Shown here piece by piece: positions 23,981 through 32,143 of a stretch of DNA of 64,000 nt. The stretch lies in the NCBI GenBank assembly GCA_034435055.1, contig DAOTXS010000087.1:1-64000 (forward strand). The letters are read 5' to 3'. The position numbers were made by a program, and so were the translations under genes. The DNA comes from DAOTXS01 sp034435055. Its GTDB lineage: Bacteria; Chloroflexota; Anaerolineae; UBA4142. The notes under the pieces were generated by a model that ran no database searches, was not told the DNA's origin, and worked only from the letters and a program-made list of their open reading frames with translations. The stretch's first letter is position 1, and every line of letters begins with the position of its first letter.

Positions 23981-25261
23981 ATGTATCGTAACAAAATTGT
24001 GTCCGCGACCGACGCGGCAAAAATCATTCAATCGAATCAACGCGTTTATTTGGGCGGCGGCGCGGGCGTGCCGCATCACATCCTGTGCGCGCTTGTCGAC
24101 CGCGCGCAAGAATTACGCAACGTCGAACTTGTGCACGTGCTGATCTTTGGCAACGCGCCGCACCTCGCGCCGGAATTTGCCGAAAATTTCCGGATGCGCG
24201 CGCTGTTTGTTGGCGATAATGCGCGGGCGGCGGTGCAAGCCGGGCGCGCCGATTTTGTGCCAGTCTTTCTCTCCGAAGTTCCCGGGATGTTCCGCGATAA
24301 ATCCTTGCCGCTTGACGTGGCGATGATTCAAGTCTCGCCGCCGGACGAGCACGGCTTTTGTTCATTTGGGTGCGAAGTGGGATGTACCAAACCTGCCGCG
24401 CAAGCCGCCAAAACCGTCATCGCCGAAGTGAATCGACAAATGCCGCGCGTGCTGGGCGATTCGTTCATTCACGTCAGCAAACTCGATTACATTGTCGAAG
24501 TCGATTATCCATTGCCGGAAGCGCCGCAAGCCGGCGGCACCGAAGTACACCGGCAAATCGGCAAGCATATTGCGAATTTGATTCCAGATGGTGCGACGTT
24601 GCAGTTGGGTATCGGTTCGATTCCGGACGCGGTGCTGGAGCAAGTGGGCGACCGTGAGGATTTGGGAATTCACACCGAATTATTTTCCGATGGCGTGATC
24701 GATCTGGTGAATCGCGGCGTGATTACGAACGAGCGCAAAACATTGCATCAGGGAAAAATCGTCGCCGGCTTTTTGTTCGGCTCGAAACGACTGTACGATT
24801 TTGCCAACGACAACGCGATCATCGAATTGCATCCGAGCGATTACGTGAACGATCCATTCATCATCGCGCAAAACGATCATATGATTGCGATCAATTCCGC
24901 TATCGAAGTGGACATCACCGGGCAAGTGTGCGCGGATTCCATCGGTCCGGCGATTTACTCTGGCATCGGTGGTCAACTCGATTTTGTGCGCGGCGCGGCG
25001 CGGGCAAAAGGCGGCAAGCCGATTATCGCGCTGCCGGCGACAGCAAAGGACGGCAAACTCACGCGCATCGTTACGCAATTGAAACCCGGCGCAGGCGTCG
25101 TCACTTCGCGCGGCGATGTGCATTTCGTCGTCACGGAATTTGGCGTGGCGGACTTACACGGCAAATCGTTGCGGGAACGCGCACGCGCGCTGATTGAGAT
25201 TGCCGCGCCGCAATTCCGCGAAGAGCTGGAACGGTACGCAAAAGAGAATCACTATATCTAA
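23981..25261 (+). CDS. Acetyl-CoA hydrolase/CoA-transferase family protein
   Basis: 426 residues from the ATG at 23981. An acetyl-CoA hydrolase/4-hydroxybutyrate CoA-transferase type enzyme: VYLGGGAGVPHHIL, SPPDEHGFCSFG, GATLQLGIGSIPDAVL, the HTELFSDGVIDL block carrying the family's catalytic Glu region, and GGQLDFVRGAARAKGGKPII. Reaction: transfer of CoA between acetyl-CoA and a carboxylic acid such as butyrate, 4-hydroxybutyrate or succinate; the acceptor is not readable by eye. In operon with alanine dehydrogenase; an AcuA-like gene follows. Confidence 0.85.
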   Translation: MYRNKIVSATDAAKIIQSNQRVYLGGGAGVPHHILCALVDRAQELRNVELVHVLIFGNAPHLAPEFAENFRMRALFVGDNARAAVQAGRADFVPVFLSEVPGMFRDKSLPLDVAMIQVSPPDEHGFCSFGCEVGCTKPAAQAAKTVIAEVNRQMPRVLGDSFIHVSKLDYIVEVDYPLPEAPQAGGTEVHRQIGKHIANLIPDGATLQLGIGSIPDAVLEQVGDREDLGIHTELFSDGVIDLVNRGVITNERKTLHQGKIVAGFLFGSKRLYDFANDNAIIELHPSDYVNDPFIIAQNDHMIAINSAIEVDITGQVCADSIGPAIYSGIGGQLDFVRGAARAKGGKPIIALPATAKDGKLTRIVTQLKPGAGVVTSRGDVHFVVTEFGVADLHGKSLRERARALIEIAAPQFREELERYAKENHYI

Positions 25262-25326
25262 GTCAGACGACGGAAGACGGAGGACGGAAGATTTTTTCAG
25301 TCAGCGGTCTTCCGTCCTCTGTCATT
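25262..25326. repeat. Short-word hairpin repeat (GACGGAAGACGGAGG type)
   Basis: GACGGAAGACGGAGGACGG is followed by its approximate complement TCTTCCGTCCTCTGTC around a T-rich spacer. It lies between the CoA transferase and AcuA-like genes. Confidence 0.7.
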
Positions 25327-25332
25327 TGGAAT

Positions 25333-25974
25333 ATGCAACATCTCAACACGGCGCGCGGCGTCATCACGATCAAAATCGCCTCGGCAAAAGAGATCGAACA
25401 ACTCAAGATGGACGAGGGTCTGGGATTTTTCTGGCACAATCGTCCCGAACTGCAACACGCGGCGTTGGTGAAAATCGCGCGGCAACCGCGTGGGCGTGTG
25501 GCAATCGCGCACACCGCCGACCGCGTGATTGTTGGTTACGTAACGGTGACGTACCCCGACCCGGACGAACGGTGGGGCAGAGATCGCATCCCGGGTTTGT
25601 TCGAACTTGGGGGGATCGAGGTTGGACGGTCGTGGCGCGGTTTTGGCATCGCGCGTGCGTTGATGGCGGAATTGTTTTCGGACGGCGAGTACGACCAAGC
25701 GATTGTGTTGGCGACCGGCTATCGGTGGTGCTGGGATTACGAATCGAGCGGGATGACAATCCGCGAGTACCGCGACGTGTTGCATCGGATGATGCAAAAA
25801 TTCGGTTTTCAATTTTTTGACACGGACGAGCCGAATATCGCGTGGTATCCCGAAAACGCGCTCGTCGCGCGGATCGGCAAGCGCGCGCCGGCAGATTTGG
25901 TGAACAAGTTCAAGGGATTGTTGTTCGAAAATCTGGGAAGCGATTACGCCTTCAGCGAGTTTGTGGGCAGGTGA
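25333..25974 (+). CDS. AcuA-like GNAT acetyltransferase
   Basis: 213 residues. A GNAT fold with acetyl-CoA-binding pattern RSWRGFGIARALMAEL, preceded by VIVGYVTVTYPDPDERWGR and followed by YRWCWDYESSGMTIREYRDVL. The overall layout matches AcuA, which in Bacillus acetylates and switches off acetyl-CoA synthetase. No acetyl-CoA synthetase lies in the window. There is no clear Shine-Dalgarno; a short-word hairpin occupies the upstream spacer. Adjacency to a CoA transferase suits a role in acetate/acetyl-CoA control, but this is inference. Confidence 0.75.
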   Translation: MQHLNTARGVITIKIASAKEIEQLKMDEGLGFFWHNRPELQHAALVKIARQPRGRVAIAHTADRVIVGYVTVTYPDPDERWGRDRIPGLFELGGIEVGRSWRGFGIARALMAELFSDGEYDQAIVLATGYRWCWDYESSGMTIREYRDVLHRMMQKFGFQFFDTDEPNIAWYPENALVARIGKRAPADLVNKFKGLLFENLGSDYAFSEFVGR

Positions 25975-25983
25975 TATTGCAAG

Positions 25984-26090
25984 TGTAAGGGCGAGGCATT
26001 CGTCAAATCGGATGGGCAACCAAACTTGGTTCCAGTTCATTTAACCGGGTTGGTCGACGGTTAAGGTTGAACGAATGCCTTGTCCTTACA
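25984..26090. repeat. 107-bp palindromic element
   Basis: The ends TGTAAGGGCGAGGCATTCGT (25984-26003) and the inverse of TGTAAGGACAAGGCATTCGT (26071-26090) match at 18 of 20 positions. It looks like a non-autonomous, MITE-like element between the AcuA-like gene and the cytochrome promoter. No clear target duplication was seen. Confidence 0.65.
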
Positions 26091-26101
26091 AAAAATTATG
26101 G

Positions 26102-26130
26102 TTGAAACGAATCTCCAATTGTGCTATATT
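26102..26130 (+). promoter_or_regulatory. Promoter for the cytochrome c gene
   Basis: TTGAAA (26102-26107), 17-base spacer ending TGTGC and TATATT (26125-26130). Extended -10 form (TGC before the hexamer). Confidence 0.75.
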
Positions 26131-26165
26131 GGGGCCATCTTATTTCTGCAGCGAGGGAGAGTGCA

Positions 26166-26984
26166 ATGAAATTATTCAAGGGTGTTGCCTTTGCACTGCT
26201 GGTATTCATCACAACATTGACTCTGTTTGCCACGGCGTCCGCGCAAGGCGGCGATGTAACGCGCGGCAAAAAATTGTACGATCAAGATTGCGCAGTCTGT
26301 CACGGCGACCGCGCGCAAGGACGTGTGGGCGCGACACTCGCCAAAGATTTTCCCGGCATTCGTGTCGATGCCTTGCTCAAAGAAATCATTTCGAACGGCG
26401 TGCAAGGAAGCGTGATGCCCGCGTGGGCAAAATCCAAAGGCGGACCCTTGAGCGATGCGGAAATCGACGATATTGTGGCGTACATCCGCTCGTTGGGCAA
26501 CATTGCGCCAACCGTTGTCGCACCACGACCAACAACTCAAGTCGCGCCGATGCCATCGCCGATTGCAACTTTTCCCGCCGGCGATGCAAAACGCGGCGCG
26601 CAGGTCTACACCGAAAATTGCGTGTTGTGTCACGGCGCCAACGGCGAAGGGCGTATCGGCGCAACGCTCAGCCGCGATTGGGCGGGAATCAACGTGACAA
26701 CTTTTCTCAACACGACGATTGCGCGCGGCGTCGCTGGCTCGAAGATGCCGGCATGGTCGCAAGCGTACGGTGGACCATTGACGAATCAGCAAATTGCAGA
26801 TGTGGGCGCATACGTAAATACAATCAAACAAACCGGCGCACCGGCTCCCACCGCGGTGCCGGCGGATGTGCCGCAAGGCGGCGTGGTGACTGGCACGCTC
26901 CTACTCATCTGCTTTGGATTACTTGTGCTGGTGGGGGCAGTGGTGCTGGCGTTTGGATTAGCTGGGTCGCGGAAGACGGCGTAG
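26166..26984 (+). CDS. Membrane-anchored di-haem cytochrome c
   Basis: 272 residues from the ATG at 26166. A signal peptide (about 1-26) is followed by two tandem cytochrome c domains: haem motif CAVCH at 42-46 with likely axial Met84 in VMPAW, and CVLCH at 152-156 with KMPAW later. The two domains are similar, pointing to an internal duplication, joined by a Pro-rich linker. A C-terminal TM helix (about 243-265, LLICFGLLVLVGAVVLAFG) anchors it outside the membrane. It carries electrons in a respiratory or photosynthetic-type chain. It has its own promoter and terminator. Confidence 0.88.
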   Translation: MKLFKGVAFALLVFITTLTLFATASAQGGDVTRGKKLYDQDCAVCHGDRAQGRVGATLAKDFPGIRVDALLKEIISNGVQGSVMPAWAKSKGGPLSDAEIDDIVAYIRSLGNIAPTVVAPRPTTQVAPMPSPIATFPAGDAKRGAQVYTENCVLCHGANGEGRIGATLSRDWAGINVTTFLNTTIARGVAGSKMPAWSQAYGGPLTNQQIADVGAYVNTIKQTGAPAPTAVPADVPQGGVVTGTLLLICFGLLVLVGAVVLAFGLAGSRKTA

Positions 26985-27000
26985 ATCAAGTGAGGAAAGA

Positions 27001-27036
27001 AAGAGCAGGAGAGTGGTGAGTCTCCTGCTCTTTTGG
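27001..27036 (+). terminator. Intrinsic terminator after cytochrome gene
   Basis: AAGAGCAGGAGA and TCTCCTGCTCTT form a perfect 12-bp stem around GTGGTGAG, followed by TTTT. Confidence 0.88.
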
Positions 27037-27053
27037 TTTTGGTTGAAAACGAC

Positions 27054-27081
27054 TTGCGCCCAAAATAAATTGTGCTATACT
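27054..27081 (+). promoter_or_regulatory. Promoter for kinase/regulator operon
   Basis: TTGCGC (27054-27059), 16-base spacer ending TGTGC and TATACT (27076-27081). Extended -10. The leader of about 80 nt contains a small GGCGCA/TGCGCC hairpin. Confidence 0.65.
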
Positions 27082-27168
27082 AACGCCGCTTGTGAGAATG
27101 AACGGTTCTAATTCAGTCCAGGTGCATTTGGCGCAAGGGGCTGTGCGCCCTGATGCTGGGGATACACA

Positions 27169-28713
27169 ATGACGTGGTCTTTTTTTGCCTCGAAAGATTT
27201 ACGCGCCCGTCTGGGATGGTTGCGCCGCACGTTGCCGGTTGCGGTTTTACTCGCGGTCATCGTGTACGAAGCGCTCAACTATTTTTTCTTCGCCGATTCC
27301 CCTGAATTCTATCATCTGATCGCAGACTTGCTCATCTACGGCACGATCGGACCCACCGTCATTTGGTTTACCATCGATTGGATTGCCCGGCGCGTGGAAG
27401 AAAGCGAGCAGGCACTTGCCGCCAAAGCCCGCGCCGAAGAAGACCAGCGCCGCGCGATAGAAGCCGCGCGCGAACAGGAACGTTTGTTGGCAACCGTTTG
27501 CTCCAACTCCGCCGACGCCATTATCACCATCGACAATGCGGGAATCATTCAGACGTGGAATCGCGGCGCGGAAATGATGTTTGGCTACAAAGCCGCCGAA
27601 GTGGTCGGCAAGCATTTTCGGATCATCGTGCCGCCGGAGATCGACGCGCGCGGCGAACTGGATTGGCTGTCGGATCAAGTGCGGCGCAACGGATTTGTCC
27701 GCAATTACGAAACCGAGCGCGTGGCAAAAGATGGCAGTCGCGTCATCGTCGATTTGACGCGCACCGCGTTGATGAATGACCGCGGCGAAATGATCGGCAG
27801 TTCCGCGATTTTGCGCGACATTACCGAGCGCGTGCGCGCCGAACAAGCCATCCAGCAATTGAATCTCCGATTGGAAACGCAAATTGCCGAACGCACCGCG
27901 CAGGTCGCGTCCGCGACCGAAGAATTGCGCCGCCGCAATGCCGAACTCGAAAAAGCGAATCAAGATTTGAAGAAACTCGACGAGTTGAAATCGGAGTTTG
28001 TGTCGATGGTGTCGCACGAATTGCGCGCACCATTGACCAACATCAACGGTTCGATTGAATTGTTGCTCGAAGGCGATGCGCCGTGCTACGACCGCCAGCA
28101 CCGCGATTTACTCCAAATCGTCGGCGAGCAAAGCGCGCGGCTCACGCGTTTGGTGCAAGGTATCTTGAACGTCAGCCGCATCGAAGCCGGACAGTTGATT
28201 CTTCAGCCGCAAGCATTCAACATGGTCGGCTTGATCGAAAAAGTGATCGGCGTGTGGGAATCGCGCGGGGTGGCAAATCGCTTTATCCATCCATCGACGC
28301 CGAACTTGCCATCGGTGTGGGCGGATCGCGATCGCACGGAAGAAGTGCTGTTCAATTTAATCGACAATGCGATCAAGTACTCGCCGGAAGGCGCGGAGAT
28401 TCGCATCGATGCGGAGACAAACGGCGAGTACGCGATTGTTGCCGTCTCCGATCACGGCGTCGGCATTCCGCCGGAAGAAGTCGATAAAATTTTTGACAAG
28501 TTCCATCGAGTCGATCGGGGTGACTCGACGGAAACATACGGACATGGCTTGGGCTTGTACATTTGTCGCCGCTTGATCGAAGCGCAAGGTGGTCAAATCA
28601 GCGTCGAAAGTATTTTAGGCGAGGGCTCAACTTTCCGCTTCTCGCTCCCGTTGGCGGGACGCGGTGAAATTGATCAGCCCGTTGTCAAGCGCCAAGCCGG
28701 AGGACGACGATGA
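27169..28713 (+). CDS. Membrane histidine kinase with PAS domain
   Basis: 514 residues. Two TM segments near the N-terminus (about 22-43 and 50-75), a coiled coil, a PAS domain (about 105-225: DAIITIDNAGIIQTWNRGAE, FGYKAAEVVGKHF), a second coiled coil, HisKA with phospho-acceptor His283 (SMVSHELRAPLTNING), and an ATPase domain (NLIDNAIKYSPEG, SDHGVGIPPEEVDKIFDKF, GHGLGLYICRRL). It is the partner of the overlapping response regulator: the stop overlaps its ATG by 4 bases. Confidence 0.92.
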   Translation: MTWSFFASKDLRARLGWLRRTLPVAVLLAVIVYEALNYFFFADSPEFYHLIADLLIYGTIGPTVIWFTIDWIARRVEESEQALAAKARAEEDQRRAIEAAREQERLLATVCSNSADAIITIDNAGIIQTWNRGAEMMFGYKAAEVVGKHFRIIVPPEIDARGELDWLSDQVRRNGFVRNYETERVAKDGSRVIVDLTRTALMNDRGEMIGSSAILRDITERVRAEQAIQQLNLRLETQIAERTAQVASATEELRRRNAELEKANQDLKKLDELKSEFVSMVSHELRAPLTNINGSIELLLEGDAPCYDRQHRDLLQIVGEQSARLTRLVQGILNVSRIEAGQLILQPQAFNMVGLIEKVIGVWESRGVANRFIHPSTPNLPSVWADRDRTEEVLFNLIDNAIKYSPEGAEIRIDAETNGEYAIVAVSDHGVGIPPEEVDKIFDKFHRVDRGDSTETYGHGLGLYICRRLIEAQGGQISVESILGEGSTFRFSLPLAGRGEIDQPVVKRQAGGRR

Positions 28714-29402
28714 CAAAGGGTCGGATACTAGTTGTGGACGATGACAAGACACTCGTTCGTTTATTGCGCGATGCTTTATCTAAAGCAGAGTACGATGTGA
28801 TCACCGCGTCTAACGGAATCGATGCGTTGCAAGAGTTGTACGCCAAACAACCCGATTTGGTTTTACTCGACGTGATGATGCCGCGGATGGATGGCTGGGA
28901 AACGGCGCAACGAATTCGTCAGGTCAGCGCGGTGCCGGTGATTATGCTGACTGCCAAGGATGAAGAGAGCGACAAGTTGAAAGGGTTTACTGCCGGCGTC
29001 GATGATTACGTGACCAAGCCGTTCAGTTTTGCGGAAATCGTCGCGCGGGTGAATGCCGTGTTGCACCGGGCGCGCCAAGTCCCGCCCGATCACAAACCCA
29101 AACGCTATTCCAGCGGCACACTCGTGATCGACACCGATTCGCGGCGCGTGACCAAAGCCGGCAAGATCATCGAACTGACGCCGACGGAATATCGTTTGTT
29201 GGCAACGCTCGCAGAAAATGCCGGGCGCGTCTTGTCGCACGAGCAGTTGTTGAACAAAGTGTGGGGCTATGAATTTGGCGAAGACACCGGCTATGTTAAA
29301 CGATACATTTGGTACCTGCGCCGCAAAGTGGAAGACGACCCGCGCAAGCCGGAACACATCTTAACCGAACGTGGCTTTGGCTATTTGTTCCAGGGCGATT
29401 AA
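28710..29402 (+). CDS. OmpR/PhoB-type response regulator
   Basis: 230 residues. Receiver domain (ILVVDDDKTLV, LVLLDVMMPRMDGWE, VIMLTAKDE, YVTKPFSFAEI) and C-terminal winged helix (ELTPTEYRLLATLAENAG, GYVKRYIWYLRRKVEDDP, LTERGFGYLFQ). Translationally coupled to the kinase through an ATGA overlap. Target genes unknown. Confidence 0.93.
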   Translation: MTKGRILVVDDDKTLVRLLRDALSKAEYDVITASNGIDALQELYAKQPDLVLLDVMMPRMDGWETAQRIRQVSAVPVIMLTAKDEESDKLKGFTAGVDDYVTKPFSFAEIVARVNAVLHRARQVPPDHKPKRYSSGTLVIDTDSRRVTKAGKIIELTPTEYRLLATLAENAGRVLSHEQLLNKVWGYEFGEDTGYVKRYIWYLRRKVEDDPRKPEHILTERGFGYLFQGD

Positions 29403-29437
29403 TTTATCTCGCCAGATTTTTACTAACGAATTTAGTA

Positions 29438-29554
29438 CCTCACCTTACGCAAACCGAATTGTTTTACCGCCAAGCCCACGGAGACCGCTCAGATTTTTCA
29501 GGATTTTTCTCTGCGAACTTTGCGTTCTCAGCGGTGAAATTGCGTAACGTCAGT
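29438..29554. mobile_element. 117-bp MITE (family 1), copy 2
   Basis: Same length and orientation as copy 3 and nearly identical to it. The left end differs by one base (C in place of A). Flanks TAGTA and TAGTT form an almost exact 5-bp target duplication. It lies in the 357-bp spacer between a response regulator gene and ccmE. Confidence 0.85.
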
Positions 29555-29564
29555 TAGTTACTAG

Positions 29565-29759
29565 CCACAGAAACACACAGAATATTTTGGGGCAAATTCT
29601 GCGTGATTCTGTGGCAGATTTTTTCTGGACGCGATTCAGACTCAAACGACACGCCTTTTGGACTCGACCGTGGTACCGTAGACATTATCCGCAATAATGA
29701 ATCCGCAGATTTTCTGCGAAATCTGTGGATTAATTTTCAGCAATGAGGTTGATTCAAAA
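29565..29759. repeat. Repeat-rich spacer upstream of ccmE
   Basis: Holds an inverted pair of CACAGAATC-type words (29563-29616, CCACAGAAACACACAGAAT against ATTCTGCGTGATTCTGTGG). It then contains a truncated family-2 element (TAGACATTATCCGCAATA and AATCCGCAGATTT against AAATCTGTGGATT, 29682-29731). No gene or clear promoter was seen. Confidence 0.55.
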
Positions 29760-30137
29760 ATGAAAATGCGATACATCGTCGGCGCGCTGGTGTTGATCCC
29801 GGTGCTGTTGCATGTGGCTTACGCCGCGTACGCCTCGCCGATGACGAATTACTATATCACCGTCGATCAGTACGCCGCGCGTTCCGCGAACACGCCAGTG
29901 CGCGTCGGCGGGCCAGTGATTCCCGGGTCGATCAACTGGGATAACGCAACGCGCACGATGCGATTTACGGTTGCGGGAGATAATGCCAAAGTCGATGTGG
30001 TGTACCGCGGCGCAATTCCGGATTCCTTCCGCGATGGCGTTACCGCGATCATCGACGGCGCGCGCGGCGCGGATGGCACCTTCGTGGCTTTAACGCTGAC
30101 GGTCAAGTGTCCGCACCAGTACTTGCCCGCCAGTTAA
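29760..30137 (+). CDS. ccmE: CcmE-like haem chaperone (CxxxY variant)
   Basis: 125 residues. An N-terminal TM/signal-anchor (about 5-24), then an OB-fold domain: TVDQYAARSANTPVRVGGPV, PGSINWDNATRTMRFTVAGD, VDVVYRGAIPDSFRDGVTAI, ALTLTVKCPHQYLP. CcmE takes haem from the export complex and hands it to the cytochrome c ligase. Classical CcmE binds haem through a His in HxxxY; here the corresponding residue is Cys (CPHQY), the CxxxY form known from Desulfovibrio and archaea. No other ccm gene is nearby. An ATG two codons later is an alternative start. Confidence 0.8.
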   Translation: MKMRYIVGALVLIPVLLHVAYAAYASPMTNYYITVDQYAARSANTPVRVGGPVIPGSINWDNATRTMRFTVAGDNAKVDVVYRGAIPDSFRDGVTAIIDGARGADGTFVALTLTVKCPHQYLPAS

Positions 30138-30143
30138 CTCAAA

Positions 30144-30215
30144 TGTCATTTCGAGCCAAGCGCGAAATCTCTTGAACCATTTAGATTTCTCCTTGCTTGG
30201 CTCGTCAAAATGACA
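30144..30215. repeat. Palindromic TGTCATTTCGAGC-type repeat
   Basis: TGTCATTTCGAGCCAAGC at the left is matched by GCTTGGCTCGTCAAAATGACA on the right, enclosing a small inner pair (AAATCT/AGATTT). Typical of dispersed palindromes seen in many bacterial genomes. Confidence 0.65.
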
Positions 30216-30218
30216 AAA

Positions 30219-30262
30219 AGGAAAAATAAATGGCGCATGGTTTCTTTGACCATACGCCATTC
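30219..30262 (-). terminator. Intrinsic terminator of the minus-strand CBS gene
   Basis: ATGGCGCATGGT and ACCATACGCCAT form a 12-bp stem with one mismatch. On the minus strand it is followed by TTATTTTTCC. Confidence 0.7.
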
Positions 30263-30284
30263 GCTATCTGCGAGACGCGCGTTT

Positions 30285-30680
30285 TTATTCCGCCATATCC
30301 CGCACAACATCGGTGATGGAGATAACGCCCAGCGGTTTGGAGCGCTTGGTGTTGTCCTCCACCACGACGAGCCGGTGAATTTTTTTCGCCAGCAGTAATG
30401 CCATCGCATCGGCAAGGGGTGTGTCCGGCGTAACACACACAACATTGGCAATCATCACGTGTTCGGCGCGTAACCCTTGCCAGTATTCTTCGTGCGCGCG
30501 CAACGTTACCAGATCGGTGCGCGAGATGATGCCTTCGAGCAATCCATTTTCATCGACGACGACCAGTGCGCTCACATCCAGATCGCGCATCTGCCGAGCG
30601 ACTTGGGGAATCGGCGTGTCGCGCAGACACGTTGCCACGTGTGGCGACATCAAGTCTCGCACTAGTTCTTGCTTTGCCAT
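30285..30680 (-). CDS. Two-CBS-domain protein
   Basis: 131 residues from the ATG at 30680 (RBS GAGGTG). Two CBS repeats: VRDLMSPHVATCLRDTPIPQ with VSALVVVDENGLLEGIISRTDL, and VMIANVVCVTPDTPLADAMA with HRLVVVEDNTKRSKPLGVIS. A stand-alone Bateman module, likely adenylate-sensing. Single-gene unit, divergent from the sigma-factor gene. Confidence 0.87.
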   Translation of the reverse strand: MAKQELVRDLMSPHVATCLRDTPIPQVARQMRDLDVSALVVVDENGLLEGIISRTDLVTLRAHEEYWQGLRAEHVMIANVVCVTPDTPLADAMALLLAKKIHRLVVVEDNTKRSKPLGVISITDVVRDMAE

Positions 30681-30712
30681 TTGACACCTCACCGTCGATT
30701 GCGTTCGTTGAG

Positions 30713-30840
30713 CGCATTAAACGTATCTGAAATAAAGAATCCGCAGATTTCGCAGATTATACAGATTATCTTTTTGTGAAATCTGTGTAATCTGTGGATT
30801 AGTTTTTAGTTAGTCGATTATTCCAGATAGCGCTTATTTT
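30713..30840. mobile_element. MITE family 2, copy C
   Basis: Outer ends ATTAAACGTATCTGAAATA and the inverse of AAATAAGCGCTATCTGGAATA form imperfect terminal repeats. The core (30738-30800) is the AATCCGCAGATTTCGCAGAT palindrome closed by AATCTGTGTAATCTGTGG-like sequence. It lies in the sigma/CBS divergent spacer. No clear target duplication. Confidence 0.6.
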
Positions 30841-30963
30841 ATTCAAACAGAGCAGAAACGCAAAATCGATTTTGACACGTTCGACACGCCTTTTTGACCG
30901 GTTTTGAACTTGGCGATGCTATCCTACGAACAATTCAGCGAAACTATTGAGGTGTTGTCGATT

Positions 30964-32013
30964 ATGGGTCAACCAAGCGTTCGCGGCAAAGGGGCGGCGA
31001 AGCGAACGGGACGCCAAGTTCCGCTCGCCCGAAAAGCAAAGACGGCGCGCGTTGCGATCTCTGACCACTCTTCCGGCGTCGATGACCTTGTATATCTCTA
31101 CCTCCGCGAAATCAGCCGAACTCCACTGCTTACCTTTCAGCAAGAAATAAATTTGGGTAAAGCGATGTATCAAGGTCGCTTGGCGGAACGACGCTTGCGC
31201 GCGAACGGGCACAACGACGCACTCAAATCACGCTTGGAGCAAGAGTTTCAAACCGGCGCGGCGGCGCGGCGCATTTTGTTGCAATCGAATTTGCGGCTTG
31301 TGGTCAGCATTGCCAAACATTACGTGGGGCGTGGTTTGGCGTTGCTCGATCTGATTCAAGAAGGCAATCTCGGTTTGATGCGCGCGGTTGACAAATTCGA
31401 TTATCGACGCGGGCACAAGTTTTCCACGCACGCGACGTGGTGGGTGCGGCAAGCCATTACGCGCGCCATCGGCAATTTGGGCAATTCACCGCGCTTGCCC
31501 GCGCACACGGGGCAATGGTTGCGCCGGTTGGATCGCGCCACGCGCGCGCTGACGCAGGAACTGGGGCGCGACCCGCGCGAAGAAGAAATCGCCGCGCGGA
31601 TGCGTGTGTCCGTGCCGCGGGTGCGGCAATTGCTGGCGGCAAGTGCCGGCACGTTGTCGCTTGAAATGCCGGTCGGCGAAGAACCAGAAGTGGTGCTGGG
31701 TGATTTTTTGGAAGACACCCACACGCCGACGCCGTGGCAAAATGCGGTGGAAACGGAAATGTGCCAGGAAATGCGCGACGCGCTGAACAAGTTGACGGCA
31801 CGCGAGGCGCGAGTGTTGATGTTGCGCTTTGGCTTGCGCGATGGTTTGGATCAAACGCTGGAAGAGGTTGGCGAACGATTCGGTTTGACGCGCGAACGCA
31901 TTCGTCAAATCGAGCAGAACGCGCTGTTAAAACTACGGACAATGTCGCGCGCGCCCCACTGGATGAGTTATCTTCAGGCGGATACGTTTGCGACGGAAGA
32001 AGCAACCAATTGA
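30964..32013 (+). CDS. RNA polymerase sigma-70 family factor (group 1/2)
   Basis: 349 residues from the ATG at 30964 (RBS GAGG); ATG 30916 and TTG 30904 lie upstream in frame. Region 1.2 (DDLVYLYLREISRTPLLTFQ), 2.1-2.2 (LLQSNLRLVVSIAKHYVG, LLDLIQEGNLGLMRAVDKFD), 2.3-2.4 (GHKFSTHATWWVRQAITRAI), region 3 (LTQELGRDPREEEIAARM) and 4 (GLRDGLDQTLEEVGERFGLT, then RERIRQIE). All the conserved promoter-contact motifs are present, so it is a primary-like sigma. Without region 1.1 it is more likely a group 2 alternative. A terminator follows. Confidence 0.9.
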   Translation: MGQPSVRGKGAAKRTGRQVPLARKAKTARVAISDHSSGVDDLVYLYLREISRTPLLTFQQEINLGKAMYQGRLAERRLRANGHNDALKSRLEQEFQTGAAARRILLQSNLRLVVSIAKHYVGRGLALLDLIQEGNLGLMRAVDKFDYRRGHKFSTHATWWVRQAITRAIGNLGNSPRLPAHTGQWLRRLDRATRALTQELGRDPREEEIAARMRVSVPRVRQLLAASAGTLSLEMPVGEEPEVVLGDFLEDTHTPTPWQNAVETEMCQEMRDALNKLTAREARVLMLRFGLRDGLDQTLEEVGERFGLTRERIRQIEQNALLKLRTMSRAPHWMSYLQADTFATEEATN

Positions 32014-32026
32014 AAGTAGGCGAGTT

Positions 32027-32060
32027 ATGGGAGCAGGCGAAGACCTGCTCTCATTTTTTT
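32027..32060 (+). terminator. Intrinsic terminator after sigma factor gene
   Basis: TGGGAGCAGG and CCTGCTCTCA form a stem of about 10 bp, followed by TTTTTTT at 32054-32060. Confidence 0.85.
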
Positions 32061-32087
32061 GCTCAGGCACCCATCCTAAAATCCCAT

Positions 32088-32115
32088 TTGTAGAAATTCC
32101 GGCTTGTGGTATAAT
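32088..32115 (+). promoter_or_regulatory. Promoter for histidine kinase/metallo-hydrolase pair
   Basis: TTGTAG (32088-32093), 16-base spacer ending TGG and TATAAT (32110-32115). Its position rules out the more upstream start codon near 31988 for the kinase. Confidence 0.7.
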
Positions 32116-32143
32116 TGCCAGCAACTTGAGGAGCAAGTCACAA

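Noticed and set aside
31988..32143. Upstream extension of the histidine kinase gene
   Set aside because: This stretch contains the sigma-factor terminator and a promoter. A GTG at 32144 with GAGGAG upstream is the better start.
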